Assembly: GCA_028696945.1 (NCBI GenBank) | Contig: JAQVGD010000007.1 | Span: 1-39,665 of the forward strand | Direction of reading: 5' to 3' | Length of the DNA stretch: 39,665 bases | From: Lutibacter sp. | GTDB taxonomy: Bacteria > Bacteroidota > Bacteroidia > Flavobacteriales > Flavobacteriaceae | Part shown: positions 1 through 7,695 of the stretch, piece by piece | How the letters are laid out: every line of letters begins with the position of its first letter | Position numbering within the stretch: the stretch's first letter is position 1 | Program-made: the position numbers and the translations under genes | Notes under the pieces: model-generated | What the model saw: the letters and a program-made list of their open reading frames with translations, nothing else | Databases searched by the model: none | What the model was told of the DNA's origin: nothing

Positions 1-21
1 CAGAAAAACAAAAAAGGGTTC

Positions 22-29
22 TATATTTG
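22..29 (+). promoter_or_regulatory. -7 promoter element of tRNA-Ser
   Basis: TATATTTG matches the Bacteroidota -7 consensus TANNTTTG and lies 11 bases before the mature tRNA, the expected place for a tRNA promoter. The -33 TTTG element would fall outside the window. Consensus is established knowledge; the assignment is inference. Confidence 0.55.
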
Positions 30-40
30 CCCTCGCTAAA

Positions 41-125
41 GGAGAAATGGCAGAGTGGTCGATTGCGGCAGTCTTGAAAACTGTTGAGGGTCACACCTCC
101 GGGGGTTCGAATCCCTCTTTCTCCG
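41..125 (+). tRNA. tRNA-Ser(UGA)
   Basis: The acceptor stem GGAGAAA pairs with TTTCTCC, followed by discriminator G. The anticodon loop CTTGAAA presents TGA, read as serine UCN codons. A long variable arm (GAGG...CCTC) typical of class II tRNAs is followed by a T-arm with GGTTCGAATCC. CCA is not encoded, as usual in this phylum. I looked for a second copy of the tRNA 3' end that would mark an integrated island and found none. Confidence 0.95.
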
Positions 126-136
126 CTAAAAACCAG

Positions 137-175
137 CCCTAACGATTGATACTCAATTAGTTAGGGTTTTTTATT
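137..175 (+). terminator. Rho-independent terminator after tRNA-Ser
   Basis: CCCTAAC and GTTAGGG form a perfect 7-bp stem, with the loop between them weakly self-paired, followed by a run of T. It lies directly downstream of the tRNA and should end its transcript. Confidence 0.8.
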
Positions 176-219
176 TTTTATTTAGTCCACACCTAGCCCA
201 CAAAATAAAAATCACTTCA

Positions 220-711
220 TTAAAAATTATCTACAATCTTATAAAGTCCTTTTGATGCTTTTTTAGCACTTAAATTCCATTTTTGATATAATGGTAGATT
301 TTCGCAAAATACATCAGCATAGGGCTTTGCGTAGCCTTTTTTAATCATTATTTCGTTTAATGAGCTTCCATTACTTAACATTAAATACCCTAATGATCTT
401 CCGTATTTATCGAAATGATTATTCTCTTCCTGAATTAAAGTACATTTTTCACCTATTGTAATATTGCTTTTCAAAAATTCAAAAGATAGATAACCCAGTT
501 TTATTAATAAAGCTGCCGGCATATGAAGTTCTCTTTCATCTTTTTTTAATTTGTCACAATATTTCATTTCAGGCGCATCAATTCCGTATAGTCTAACTTC
601 AAATTCTTTTTTTGTGGTAAAATCCTCGGCAATAATGCCATCACCATCAACGATTTTTTTGATTTTAAGAATAATATTTCCTCTCATAGGTTTATAAGCA
701 TTAAAATGCAT
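220..711 (-). CDS. Thermonuclease (SNase-like) family protein
   Basis: A 163-residue staphylococcal-nuclease-fold protein. It shows the N-terminal metal motif VDGDG, the catalytic block VRLYGIDAPE (Arg, Asp and Glu matching R35, D40 and E43 of the S. aureus enzyme) and the second catalytic arginine in DKYGRSLGYL. The family hydrolyses DNA and RNA with Ca2+ to 3'-phosphates. No signal peptide or membrane segment is visible, so it may be cytosolic, unlike the secreted prototype. The first Met is used in the track; a second Met at residue 9 (MRGNII) would also leave the whole domain. It converges on the tRNA terminator and stands alone on its strand. The fold call is secure; the biological role is open. 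Confidence 0.85.
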   Translation of the reverse strand: MHFNAYKPMRGNIILKIKKIVDGDGIIAEDFTTKKEFEVRLYGIDAPEMKYCDKLKKDERELHMPAALLIKLGYLSFEFLKSNITIGEKCTLIQEENNHFDKYGRSLGYLMLSNGSSLNEIMIKKGYAKPYADVFCENLPLYQKWNLSAKKASKGLYKIVDNF

Positions 712-801
712 CGATTTGCGTTATATAAGTTGCTCATATATAGATATTTATATTGTAAATTTAATGAATAAATTTAACATTTTAACTTTTAAAAAATTTT
801 T

Positions 802-1605
802 ATGGCAAGACAGAAAGGACATATTAAATATGTCGGAACATTAGGAGAAGTAAGACACTTCAAAATTAGAGGTAATCAAGGTTACTTTGCAGGATTAAAA
901 GGTGGACCAACTGGCGAACAAGTAAAAACTGCCCCAAGTTTTATTCGTACAAGAGAAAATATGGCTGAGTTTGCAGCTTGTGCGAATGCAGGAAAGGCTC
1001 TTAGAACTGGTTTATCAGCTTTGATGAAACAAATGTCAGACAGTCAACTTACCGGGCGACTAACTGCAATTATGAAAAAAATAAATATTGAAGATGGTTC
1101 AGAAGCCAGAGGCCAAAGAGCCGTTTTGGTTTCCCAACAACCTCAATATTTAAAAGGTTTGGATTTTAACCGGAATATTTCTTTTTATGGTGTTTTCAAT
1201 GCTCCTTTTACTTTATCAGCTACAGTTGGAAGAAATGAAAGTACATTAAGTATTCCTGCTTTCAATCCTTTGAATTATTTAAACATTCCTTCAGGAGCAA
1301 CACATTTTAGAATTATCAATGCTCTTTCTGTAGTTTCTGATTTTGTTTACAATCCTACTACTGGATCTTATGAGCCTGCTGATACTCTTTTGAATGAAAT
1401 GTCAAATATTGCTTATTCGGATTATACCCCTGTTGATGCTGCAACCACTTTGCTTGCTGTAACAGCAACCTTACCGGGTGCGCCAACAATTACTGCTGAT
1501 GTTGCAGTTTTAGGGAGCATCGGAATTGAATTTTATCAAATGGTAGGATCCAATTACTACTTATTTAATGCCGGTAACGCTTTAAAAATTCAAGAGGTTT
1601 TCTAA
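802..1605 (+). CDS. Conserved Bacteroidota protein of unknown function
   Basis: A 267-residue protein starting MARQKGHIKYVGTLGEVRHF. I recognise the general type: flavobacterial proteins with a basic, glycine-rich N-terminus (about 1-45), a helical SxLTGRLT segment (about 65-95) and a beta-rich C-terminal half ending GIEFYQ...LFNAGNAL. I know no function for it. There is no signal peptide, membrane segment or catalytic motif. It is a single gene: the start follows an AT-rich stretch, and a hairpin with a T-run lies about 45 bp past the stop. The mix of basic N-terminus and beta-rich C-terminus could suit a DNA-associated or virion-type structural protein, but that is a guess. Confidence 0.75.
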   Translation: MARQKGHIKYVGTLGEVRHFKIRGNQGYFAGLKGGPTGEQVKTAPSFIRTRENMAEFAACANAGKALRTGLSALMKQMSDSQLTGRLTAIMKKINIEDGSEARGQRAVLVSQQPQYLKGLDFNRNISFYGVFNAPFTLSATVGRNESTLSIPAFNPLNYLNIPSGATHFRIINALSVVSDFVYNPTTGSYEPADTLLNEMSNIAYSDYTPVDAATTLLAVTATLPGAPTITADVAVLGSIGIEFYQMVGSNYYLFNAGNALKIQEVF

Positions 1606-1647
1606 AAAAATGAACGTTTTTTAGAAGTTAAAAACTTCAAATACAAA

Positions 1648-1674
1648 CCCTTTCTTTTGAGAGGGATTTTTCTT
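1648..1674 (+). terminator. Terminator after the 802-1605 gene
   Basis: CCCTTTC pairs with GAGAGGG (one G-T pair) around a TTTT loop and is followed by ATTTTTCTTTT. It is placed right after the stop codon. Confidence 0.7.
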
Positions 1675-1796
1675 TTGCGCTATTTTATCTATAATGGGGA
1701 GTTATGTTTGGGTTATGGTGCAAATAAATACGGAATAAAGGTTAGTCAATCCTTGTATAGTCAAACGTTGTGGATTTTAAGGATTTGTTTCTGTTG

Positions 1797-1831
1797 AGTT
1801 TTAAAAATATGCTTGAAAGTAAGCTAAAACT
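1797..1831. repeat. Small bulged inverted repeat
   Basis: AGTTTTA and TAAAACT enclose a second inner pair GCTT/AAGC, with a one-sided bulge. Just upstream, AATCCTT (1748) and AAGGATT (1779) form another simple inverted repeat. Both lie at the left end of the palindrome cluster that follows. Confidence 0.5.
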
Positions 1832-1873
1832 TAAAGGATTATTACCGATTCTTTTAGATTGCTTTTAACTGTT

Positions 1874-1940
1874 AGCCTTTTAAATCCGAAGATTTAGTCG
1901 GTGGGTGAAGCGGTTGGAAATCTTCGGATTTTAAGAGGCT
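1874..1940. repeat. Long imperfect palindrome P1
   Basis: The left arm (AGCCTTTTAAATCCGAAGAT...) matches the reverse complement of the right arm (...ATCTTCGGATTTTAAGAGG) over about 21 bp with one or two differences. The arms surround a G-rich loop of about 24 nt. There is no T-run afterwards, so it is not a simple terminator. Confidence 0.8.
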
Positions 1941-2012
1941 TAGCTCAATATGGCGATTGAATATTAAGAAACAAGGGTGTGTTTTTTTATTTGTTTTTAT
2001 CGAATTATCTGA

Positions 2013-2122
2013 TTGGTTTTAAGTGTAGGCTTGATGCTAAATTGTTGTTCTGGAAAATGAGTTTAATTTTTAGAGAAATATTCCTTTGGAATTGGCATAG
2101 CATCAAGACTGCTTAAAAGCAA
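2013..2122. repeat. Long imperfect palindrome P2
   Basis: A perfect inner inverted repeat CTTGATGCTA (2030-2039) / TAGCATCAAG (2098-2107) is extended outward by TTGNTTTTAAG pairing across a short asymmetric bulge. The loop is about 58 nt. Confidence 0.75.
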
Positions 2123-2171
2123 TTTACTTATTATTTCTGACAAATAAAAAAACATACGCTTGTGAGCAATT

Positions 2172-2263
2172 TTGGTTTTGTGGGTGCTTAAAGCTTCTGT
2201 TTAAATGGTTATTTTATTTTTGCAATAATGTTCTGTTTGGTTGGTAAAGCACTCACAAAAGCA
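2172..2263. repeat. Long imperfect palindrome P3
   Basis: TTTTGTGGGTGCTT (2176-2189) pairs with AAGCACTCACAAAA (2247-2260) with one mismatch, and extends outward through TTG/CAA. The loop is about 57 nt. Confidence 0.7.
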
Positions 2264-2320
2264 ATGTAAAATGTACCTAGTGCGCTGGCAGAAGCGTTGA
2301 ATTTGAGCGTTGGCAAAGCG

Positions 2321-2404
2321 GCTATTTAACATAATTGCTGTTATAACTACGGCTTTGGCGTGGCTGATGTCGGCAGTATTATAACACCAATTATGTTACT
2401 TAGC
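2321..2404. repeat. Long imperfect palindrome P4
   Basis: Nested pairs are GCTA/TAGC, TAACATAATTG/CAATTATGTTA and TGTTATAA/TTATAACA, separated only by one small internal loop and one mismatch, around a GC-richer core of about 25 nt. The paired arms reach nearly 25 bp. The 14-mer TTGAGCGTTGGCAA occurs on both sides (2303-2316 and 2435-2448) as a direct repeat bracketing this palindrome. Confidence 0.85.
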
Positions 2405-2454
2405 TTGGGGTTGTTTTTTTGGCGGATTATTTGTTTGAGCGTTGGCAATAGCTT

Positions 2455-2532
2455 ATTGTTTTTTTTAGGTACGACAAAAATTAATGTGCTATTAGAGGAT
2501 GGCTACAAATAATGTGACCTAAAAACAACAAT
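2455..2532. repeat. Long imperfect palindrome P5
   Basis: The left arm ATTGTT...TTTTTAGGT pairs with ACCTAAAAACAACAAT, giving about 16 bp allowing for the length of the T-run. Part of the 46-nt interior is weakly complementary as well. Confidence 0.65.
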
Positions 2533-2547
2533 GCGGCTGGGTGCGGA

Positions 2548-2602
2548 ACAACACAAAAGACAGAGACTTGTTGCGATAGCAATAAACTGGATTTTGTGTT
2601 GT
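2548..2602. repeat. Inverted repeat P6
   Basis: ACAACACAAAA and TTTTGTGTTGT are perfect 11-bp arms around a 33-nt loop. Confidence 0.7.
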
Positions 2603-2660
2603 GGGGCATTTATTACACCTAAACATTCTGTTTTGTTGAGAATATTCTGATGGAAACGGA

Positions 2661-2762
2661 TTAAAAGAGGGCAAAGGCAAAAAATAAGTGCTTTTTTAAA
2701 GCTCTTATTGTGCGGAATTGGAAGCTGTATTTGGTGAAGTGAAACGGAATGGAATACTGCTG
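2661..2762 (+). repeat. Dispersed repeat, copy A
   Basis: About 102 bp, roughly 90% identical by eye to copy B, running from TTAAAA through GGCAAAAAATAA and TGCGGAATTGGAAGCTGTAT to GGAATACTGCTG. It lies in the same orientation as B and C and immediately precedes the SDH/HEPN cassette. Confidence 0.85.
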
Positions 2763-2954
2763 GAGATAGAGAAATTTTTATACTGTCAAATAAAATAGTT
2801 TAAATAAATAGTACAATATTAACGGTTTTGTATTATAATTTGTGCGACGAAAAAAAACAGATATTTTATCTAGGTAGCAATATTTTTACTGAATGTTTGG
2901 CTGTTTATATTTAGTTAAAATGAAAGCATAAATTATATGCAGCGCTGTACAAAG

Positions 2955-3137
2955 TCAGTTTGAAATCCCTTCTAAACTATTTTCTTCTAAGATCTCGTAT
3001 GCCGATGAAATTTCATCTGATAATTGATATTTAATCATAAATGGAATCTCGAAAAGGTCGTTTTTACCAGTTGATTTTTTGATGTCATCAACAAAATTTG
3101 ATAAATCGTTTATTTCCCTTTTTTTATTATTATCCAT
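2955..3137 (-). CDS. Small hypothetical protein downstream of the SDH protease
   Basis: Sixty residues, charged and probably helical, with no recognised domain. The start codon lies three bases past the stop of the SDH-type protease gene on the same strand, so it is almost certainly translated from the same mRNA. It could be a partner or substrate of the protease; that is inference from position only. The hydrophobic patch FEIPFMIKYQL is too short to span a membrane. Confidence 0.55.
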   Translation of the reverse strand: MDNNKKREINDLSNFVDDIKKSTGKNDLFEIPFMIKYQLSDEISSAYEILEENSLEGISN

Positions 3138-3140
3138 AGC

Positions 3141-4331
3141 TTAATTGTTTAATATTTTAACCTTTCTGTTAAGTTGTAATTCAAGCTGATTCCTTACAGG
3201 GTTTAAATTTACATTAAATCCACAACTATCACAAACTAAATCTTCTATATCATTTAGTTTTAATTCAGATTCTGAAAGTTGGTCGACAGGAATAGCTTTT
3301 AATGTGTGAATTTTTGAGCATTTTGGACATTTTTGTTCAATTTTAGCCTCAATTTTTTGATTTTTTATATTATTTCCAATTGGAAAAGGTATTGATGTTC
3401 CTCCTTGGACAACTTGATTTCTGAAAATTTTTTGTGTATCAGTGAAGAATAATTTATAAGTTGATGATGAAGCATAAATCAATCTAATAACTGTTTTTAT
3501 TTTATAAACGATTTCTGCTAAATCTTTATTGTCATCTATCCTGTCAATTTTCAACCATTCCCTCAAATCTTCAATTTTTAAAGACCTACCGTGTGTTCTT
3601 AGTTTTGATTGATTTGTTAATTCCTCTGCAACTTTCTTTGCTCTTTTCAGTTTGTATTCTGTGTCAACTGTTATACCATTTGTTTCAGTAATGGTCCAAT
3701 CCTTAAATTTATATTTAACTAACCAATCTGAAACTAAATCTTTTGCAAATTCTAATGAGTTTATTATTCTCTTAATTTCTCCAGGAGATACTTGCGAAAT
3801 TATTACAGCGTCAACAGGATTTAGCCCTCTGTTTTTAGCTGCTTCAATTTTCTTTTCTTTTATCCATTCATAGTAATCATATGCAGAAACTACAGACCTG
3901 CCAATTCTTACTTGTGCATCGATAGGTCCAAGACTACCAGAATCAGTCATTGAAATATTATGACCAGAGAGAGCTAAAATTGTTCCAGCACTTTTTGCTT
4001 CACTTGCGATTATAAAATTGACTTCACTAAATTTGTTATGTAGAAATTTGGCAATTTCTTCTGCACTTTCTCCACTTCCTCCGGGACTTTCAATATAAAA
4101 ATCAATTTTTTTACAAGTATAGTTTCTTAATAAATCTTGAATTATGTAGAAATCATCTTGTGTCAGAGATATATTCCCATCTTTTGAATTTCCTTTGTCG
4201 AAATCAGCAGAATAGACAAATAAGAAACGACCTGTAGAAGTTTCATAATCTTCTATTAATTGATGGAGTTCCTTGTGTAAATCTGTGATACTTAATCTTT
4301 TGTCAATGTATTCTTGTAATAAACTTTTCAT
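3141..4331 (-). CDS. SDH-family ClpP-fold serine protease with zinc ribbon
   Basis: A 396-residue protein. Residues about 35-200 carry the ClpP/crotonase-type fold of the serine dehydrogenase proteinase (SDH) family: FYIESPGG forms the oxyanion strand, SEAKSAGT supplies the nucleophile Ser114, and SLGPIDAQ is the family signature after it. A helical middle follows. The C-terminus holds CPKC and CDSC (about 335-372), a four-cysteine zinc ribbon. SDH proteins resemble the membrane protease SppA, but no membrane helix is seen here. The 60-aa gene follows within three bases, and a HEPN-like gene lies upstream on the same strand across a 147-bp gap. Such proteases turn up in defence and mobile islands; a role in cleaving a partner or activating a toxin is inference. 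Confidence 0.8.
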   Translation of the reverse strand: MKSLLQEYIDKRLSITDLHKELHQLIEDYETSTGRFLFVYSADFDKGNSKDGNISLTQDDFYIIQDLLRNYTCKKIDFYIESPGGSGESAEEIAKFLHNKFSEVNFIIASEAKSAGTILALSGHNISMTDSGSLGPIDAQVRIGRSVVSAYDYYEWIKEKKIEAAKNRGLNPVDAVIISQVSPGEIKRIINSLEFAKDLVSDWLVKYKFKDWTITETNGITVDTEYKLKRAKKVAEELTNQSKLRTHGRSLKIEDLREWLKIDRIDDNKDLAEIVYKIKTVIRLIYASSSTYKLFFTDTQKIFRNQVVQGGTSIPFPIGNNIKNQKIEAKIEQKCPKCSKIHTLKAIPVDQLSESELKLNDIEDLVCDSCGFNVNLNPVRNQLELQLNRKVKILNN

Positions 4332-4478
4332 AGGTATATTCTTTAATTTTGTACAACGAGTTATAAGACTTGTGTGACTGGAAAATCAGAGATTCTACGG
4401 AAGTAGCAAATCGTTTGTTGAATGTTTATCGGTTTGTTATATGGTTTAAACGGGAACATAAATTTTGTGGGTTATTAG

Positions 4479-5462
4479 CTACAGTGTGTATATTTGACCT
4501 TGAATGTTATTAATCCGTTGGTTTAGAAGTTTTATTTTATATTCTAAATGATGACTTAAAATAAAAGGGAAATCTTGCTCATTTTCTTTTTCAGATCCAT
4601 TAAACCAAGATAATCTTATGTTTTCACATTCATTCTCCATATAGGAATTAAATTGATTTATATTCTTTTTAAAATTTTTTAATTTTTCTTTAGAATCAAA
4701 GGATTCTTTTAACTCATTATAGAGGCTTGTCAGTTTATTCTCTTTTCCGTCAATTATAAGTTGAAAATAATTTTTTCTTTCTAAATCATCAATAGGAATT
4801 AATTTTTCATAAATTTTCTCCGAACAAAGGAAGAAAAACGCAAATTGTAATAAAATGTTATCTAGTAAATATTGAGAAATTTTTTCATAACTCAATTCGA
4901 GTTTATGAGTAGTTGAAAGAAAATCGTGACAAATAACATTACGTATTTCATAAACTTCTTTTAAGTTTTTTAATATTTTTCCAATACCTGAAATACTTTT
5001 AGTTGGAATTACATCTTCCAAATCAACTTGTTCGATTACATCTATTAAAAAATCTTGATTTAACTCTTTGTAAATATCAATTTTGGTTATTTCTATGAAT
5101 TGAGAAAAAATATTTTCAATTGAAGAATATTTTAAAGAATATGATATTAAATCACCAATAGAAAAAGATGATTTTGTTATTTGAAAAACATCTTCAATTT
5201 CAATCTTTGTTCTTTTTATTAAACTTTTTGAACTAGTTAAATACATTTCATCCGAATTAATTATAGATGAAAAACTTTCTTTAAAAAAACTTTCGTTTGA
5301 GGCAACAATATGAATTGGAATGGTTAAAAGAAATGATTTATCATTTCTCTTTTGCTCTAATTGTTCATACAGTTTAACTAACTCACTAGGTGTGTGAATA
5401 TAATGGGTTTCTTTAATGTTTTCTTTTGATTTTTTTATTCTATCATTTAATATCATTTTCAA
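4479..5462 (-). CDS. HEPN-like protein of unknown function
   Basis: A 327-residue, lysine- and glutamate-rich helical protein with no close family I can name. Residues 170-182 read VYEIRNVICHDFL, which contains R174-N-x-x-x-H179, the RX4-6H active-site pattern of HEPN ribonucleases, inside a helix preceded by KNLKEVYEIRN as in true HEPN domains. The region around it (about 60-230) is predicted all-helical. HEPN proteins often act as RNA-cleaving toxins or effectors in defence systems. It is co-oriented with the SDH protease in the same repeat-bounded cassette. The upstream region is AT-rich with no clear promoter. The HEPN call rests on one motif and on context. Confidence 0.55.
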   Translation of the reverse strand: MKMILNDRIKKSKENIKETHYIHTPSELVKLYEQLEQKRNDKSFLLTIPIHIVASNESFFKESFSSIINSDEMYLTSSKSLIKRTKIEIEDVFQITKSSFSIGDLISYSLKYSSIENIFSQFIEITKIDIYKELNQDFLIDVIEQVDLEDVIPTKSISGIGKILKNLKEVYEIRNVICHDFLSTTHKLELSYEKISQYLLDNILLQFAFFFLCSEKIYEKLIPIDDLERKNYFQLIIDGKENKLTSLYNELKESFDSKEKLKNFKKNINQFNSYMENECENIRLSWFNGSEKENEQDFPFILSHHLEYKIKLLNQRINNIQGQIYTL

Positions 5463-5949
5463 ATTTTAATATTGTAGCTAACTTGTCTTGCCCCAATAAA
5501 AATTGATTATTATCATTAATATTTCACTGATAATATAATATTGTATTCCTATTTATTTGAATTAGCAATAATTTTTATGGATGACTAAAATAAGCAAAAT
5601 AAATTTAAGTTTCAATAAAGTACAACAATTTAAAATGTTTATTGAATTATATAATCTTGTTTTAATTACATCCCCCTACTCTGGCTCAGAATGATTGTGT
5701 GAAATTATAAACTTCTTCTTTATACAAATTTGTTTTATTAAATAAGGAAATGAATTTAAAAAAGCGCAAAGGCAAAAAATAAAGGCTTTTTTTAAAGCTT
5801 TTATTGTGCGGAATTGGAAGCTGTATGCAGTGAAGTGAAACGGAACGGAATACTGCTGTAAATGTGGGTATTCTTGTTATTTTGAAAATGCTGTTAATTT
5901 AATTCTAAATGACTTAGATTTTAACTTAGTTCTGCTTAAAATTGTTACT
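5463..5949. other. Intergenic spacer containing repeat copy B
   Basis: An AT-rich spacer between a minus-strand and a plus-strand gene. The only structure I can support is repeat copy B in its right half. Both flanking genes should start from promoters here, but no good TTTG/TANNTTTG pair is visible. Confidence 0.6.
5756..5858 (+). repeat. Dispersed repeat, copy B
   Basis: Second copy of the roughly 100-bp repeat. Within it, GCTTT and AAAGC can form a small hairpin, and GCAGT near the middle pairs with ACTGC at the end. The latter pair is lost in copy A. It separates the SDH/HEPN cassette from the ankyrin-like gene. Confidence 0.85.
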
Positions 5950-6657
5950 ATGAAAAAGAAATCGTTAAGGATATATAAATCACTATTCAATTTGAATTTA
6001 GATTCATTGAAAACTTTAATAGAGGATGAAAGTGATTTGTATTTGGCTTTTCCAATACCTGATGATTTTGATTATTCGGAATCCTATGTGAAATTTACAG
6101 CTTTTGATATTTTAAGAATGAAAGTTGATATATGGTCGCGCATTACGCATAATGAAGATTTAAAAGAAATCAGTGATTTTTTGCCTGAAAACATTTATAA
6201 GAAAGCTTTAGAATGTAAGGCGTATTTAGAAGCTAAATTTCCTAATTTTCATTCTAAATTTGAGTATGTTAGGTATCAAGATTTGATGTTGGATTTTTAT
6301 GGCAATAAAAATTACATTGACGAAGAATCATTTAATGACTATTTAATCCAAGGTTTTCAAAGTATAGACATAGAATTGGTAAATGCTGCAATATCAAGAA
6401 ATGAAAAATTGGTTATTGATTTATTAAAAAACGGAGCAAAACCAACTATTAATTTAGCCAGTAGCATTGCAATAATTGATCTAATGTATTATTTGATTAA
6501 TGAAGAAGCTACTTGTTTTATGGACTATAATATACTTTTAATGGGCGATTTCAACAATAACGATTACGATGATGTATTTTATAGCTTGGTTGATTTATAC
6601 ACCGCCGCCAGCACTTCTAAAATGTTACTCCTGATTGATATTTATAATGTTAGTTGA
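5950..6657 (+). CDS. Ankyrin-like hypothetical protein
   Basis: A 235-residue acidic protein. Two stretches look like degenerate ankyrin helices: LNLDSLKTLIEDESDL near the N-terminus and IDIELVNAAISRNEKLVIDLLKNGAKP at about 130-157, the latter with the typical A-x-x-x-x-x-VxxLLxxGAxP pattern. No enzyme motif is visible. Proteins of this size and type often serve as immunity or protein-binding factors, but nothing here proves that. It lies alone on the plus strand between repeat copies B and C, so it looks like a one-gene cassette. The start is the first ATG after an AT-rich leader. Confidence 0.55.
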   Translation: MKKKSLRIYKSLFNLNLDSLKTLIEDESDLYLAFPIPDDFDYSESYVKFTAFDILRMKVDIWSRITHNEDLKEISDFLPENIYKKALECKAYLEAKFPNFHSKFEYVRYQDLMLDFYGNKNYIDEESFNDYLIQGFQSIDIELVNAAISRNEKLVIDLLKNGAKPTINLASSIAIIDLMYYLINEEATCFMDYNILLMGDFNNNDYDDVFYSLVDLYTAASTSKMLLLIDIYNVS

Positions 6658-6712
6658 TAAATTAAAATATATTGATTAAAAAAAGGAATATTCTTTCATT
6701 ATTTAGGTTAAC

Positions 6713-6732
6713 CGGAACGGAATACTGCTGTA
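6713..6732 (+). repeat. Dispersed repeat, partial copy C
   Basis: CGGAACGGAATACTGCTGTA is identical over 20 bases to the 3' end of copy B. Only the tail is present; a GATTAAAAAAAGG further upstream vaguely recalls the repeat head, suggesting an internal deletion. It lies between the ankyrin-like gene and the restriction-modification locus. Confidence 0.75.
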
Positions 6733-6763
6733 GATATTGAGTTTTTATTTTTTATTGGAAATA

Positions 6764-7669
6764 TTATTTAATCACTTGCTTAATTAAGCTCATAATGTAT
6801 TCTAAATCATTATCATTTTCTATCTGTATTTGGTAATCTCCATTGCCTCGATGTCCAATATTTGAAACATCTTTTACCAAACCTTTTGGGTCGTTTAAAG
6901 AACCTTTTTTAGCATTTATGAATATTTTCAGTCCCTTTTTTTGAATTTCAATATCCGAAATATTGCTTCCTTTTTTAAAGGCTATATAAAATTTTTGAGG
7001 AATAATTTCAATATTATCTGAAAGGTTTAATATTGAGGTTTTAAATTTTTCATATAATTCAATGGTAAAATCAGAACCATTTTTAAAATGGTCCTCTTCT
7101 GTATAAACCTTAATATGTTCTTTTACTTCTTTTAGTTTTTCACTATTTTCTAAAAGTGGTTTAATACTTTGTGCCGAACTGCTTTTTTTAATACTATTTA
7201 TACTTATAAAATTATTTTCAAACTGTTTAATTTCCCATAATTCGATGCCAAAATCTTTAAAATCACTTGCTGATATTTGGTTTTCCGTAAAACTTGGAGA
7301 AACAAAAGCTACTCTTGATTGTGACCAATCTATATTTTTACTATGTAAAGTATCTTTTAATGTTTCGTTATAGGTTAAAATAAATTCAGCCCTGTTTTGT
7401 AGCATTAAGTTTAAATAGGTTAAACCCTGATCAACTACACTGTAATTTTTATCACGCTTATACTCTATGATAATAAATGCTTGGGATTGCTTGTCAAATG
7501 CAAGTGTATCAATACGTTTATTTTTTATGGCAAATTCAGACTTCACTAATTCTAAACCCATTATTGCCTGAAGATTCTTTTCAAATATTAGTTGAATTTC
7601 TCTTTCTAATTTGAAAGGCTTTTCATTTACTTGTTTAAGGATTGCGTTGCTGTTGTTGTATAAAATCAT
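6764..7669 (-). CDS. DUF5655 protein with PD-(D/E)XK-like N-terminus
   Basis: A 301-residue protein. The N-terminal half has an endonuclease-like pattern, RIDTLAFD followed by FIIIEYKRD, which fits the D...(D/E)-x-K core of the PD-(D/E)XK fold. The C-terminal 110 residues (from about FTIELYEKFK to LKIFINAKKG and DYQIQIEN) resemble the DUF5655 domain, which is often paired with such nuclease-like domains. It is the last gene of the hsd operon, 26 bp after the hsdR reading frame, which suggests an accessory role in restriction or DNA sensing. No active nuclease has been shown for this family to my knowledge; catalysis is inference. Confidence 0.7.
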   Translation of the reverse strand: MILYNNSNAILKQVNEKPFKLEREIQLIFEKNLQAIMGLELVKSEFAIKNKRIDTLAFDKQSQAFIIIEYKRDKNYSVVDQGLTYLNLMLQNRAEFILTYNETLKDTLHSKNIDWSQSRVAFVSPSFTENQISASDFKDFGIELWEIKQFENNFISINSIKKSSSAQSIKPLLENSEKLKEVKEHIKVYTEEDHFKNGSDFTIELYEKFKTSILNLSDNIEIIPQKFYIAFKKGSNISDIEIQKKGLKIFINAKKGSLNDPKGLVKDVSNIGHRGNGDYQIQIENDNDLEYIMSLIKQVIK

Positions 7670-7695
7670 AAAGCAATTTTATTTATATTAACCTA

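Larger units (their letters stand above)
1675..2954. other. Gene-free palindrome-rich region
   Basis: No open frame of useful length is present on either strand. Palindromes P1 to P6 fill most of 1874-2602. Repeat copy A follows at 2661-2762, and 2763-2954 holds nothing I can identify. The stretch separates the tRNA-proximal genes from the repeat-bounded cassettes. Confidence 0.7.

Noticed and set aside
41-125. tRNA-Ser as attachment site of an integrated island
   Set aside because: I found no second copy of the tRNA 3' end in the window and no integrase gene next to it.
2321-2404. Palindromes P1-P6 as classical integron attC sites
   Set aside because: The arms do not end in the GTTRRRY/RYYYAAC core sites and no integron integrase is present; only the folded shape is similar.
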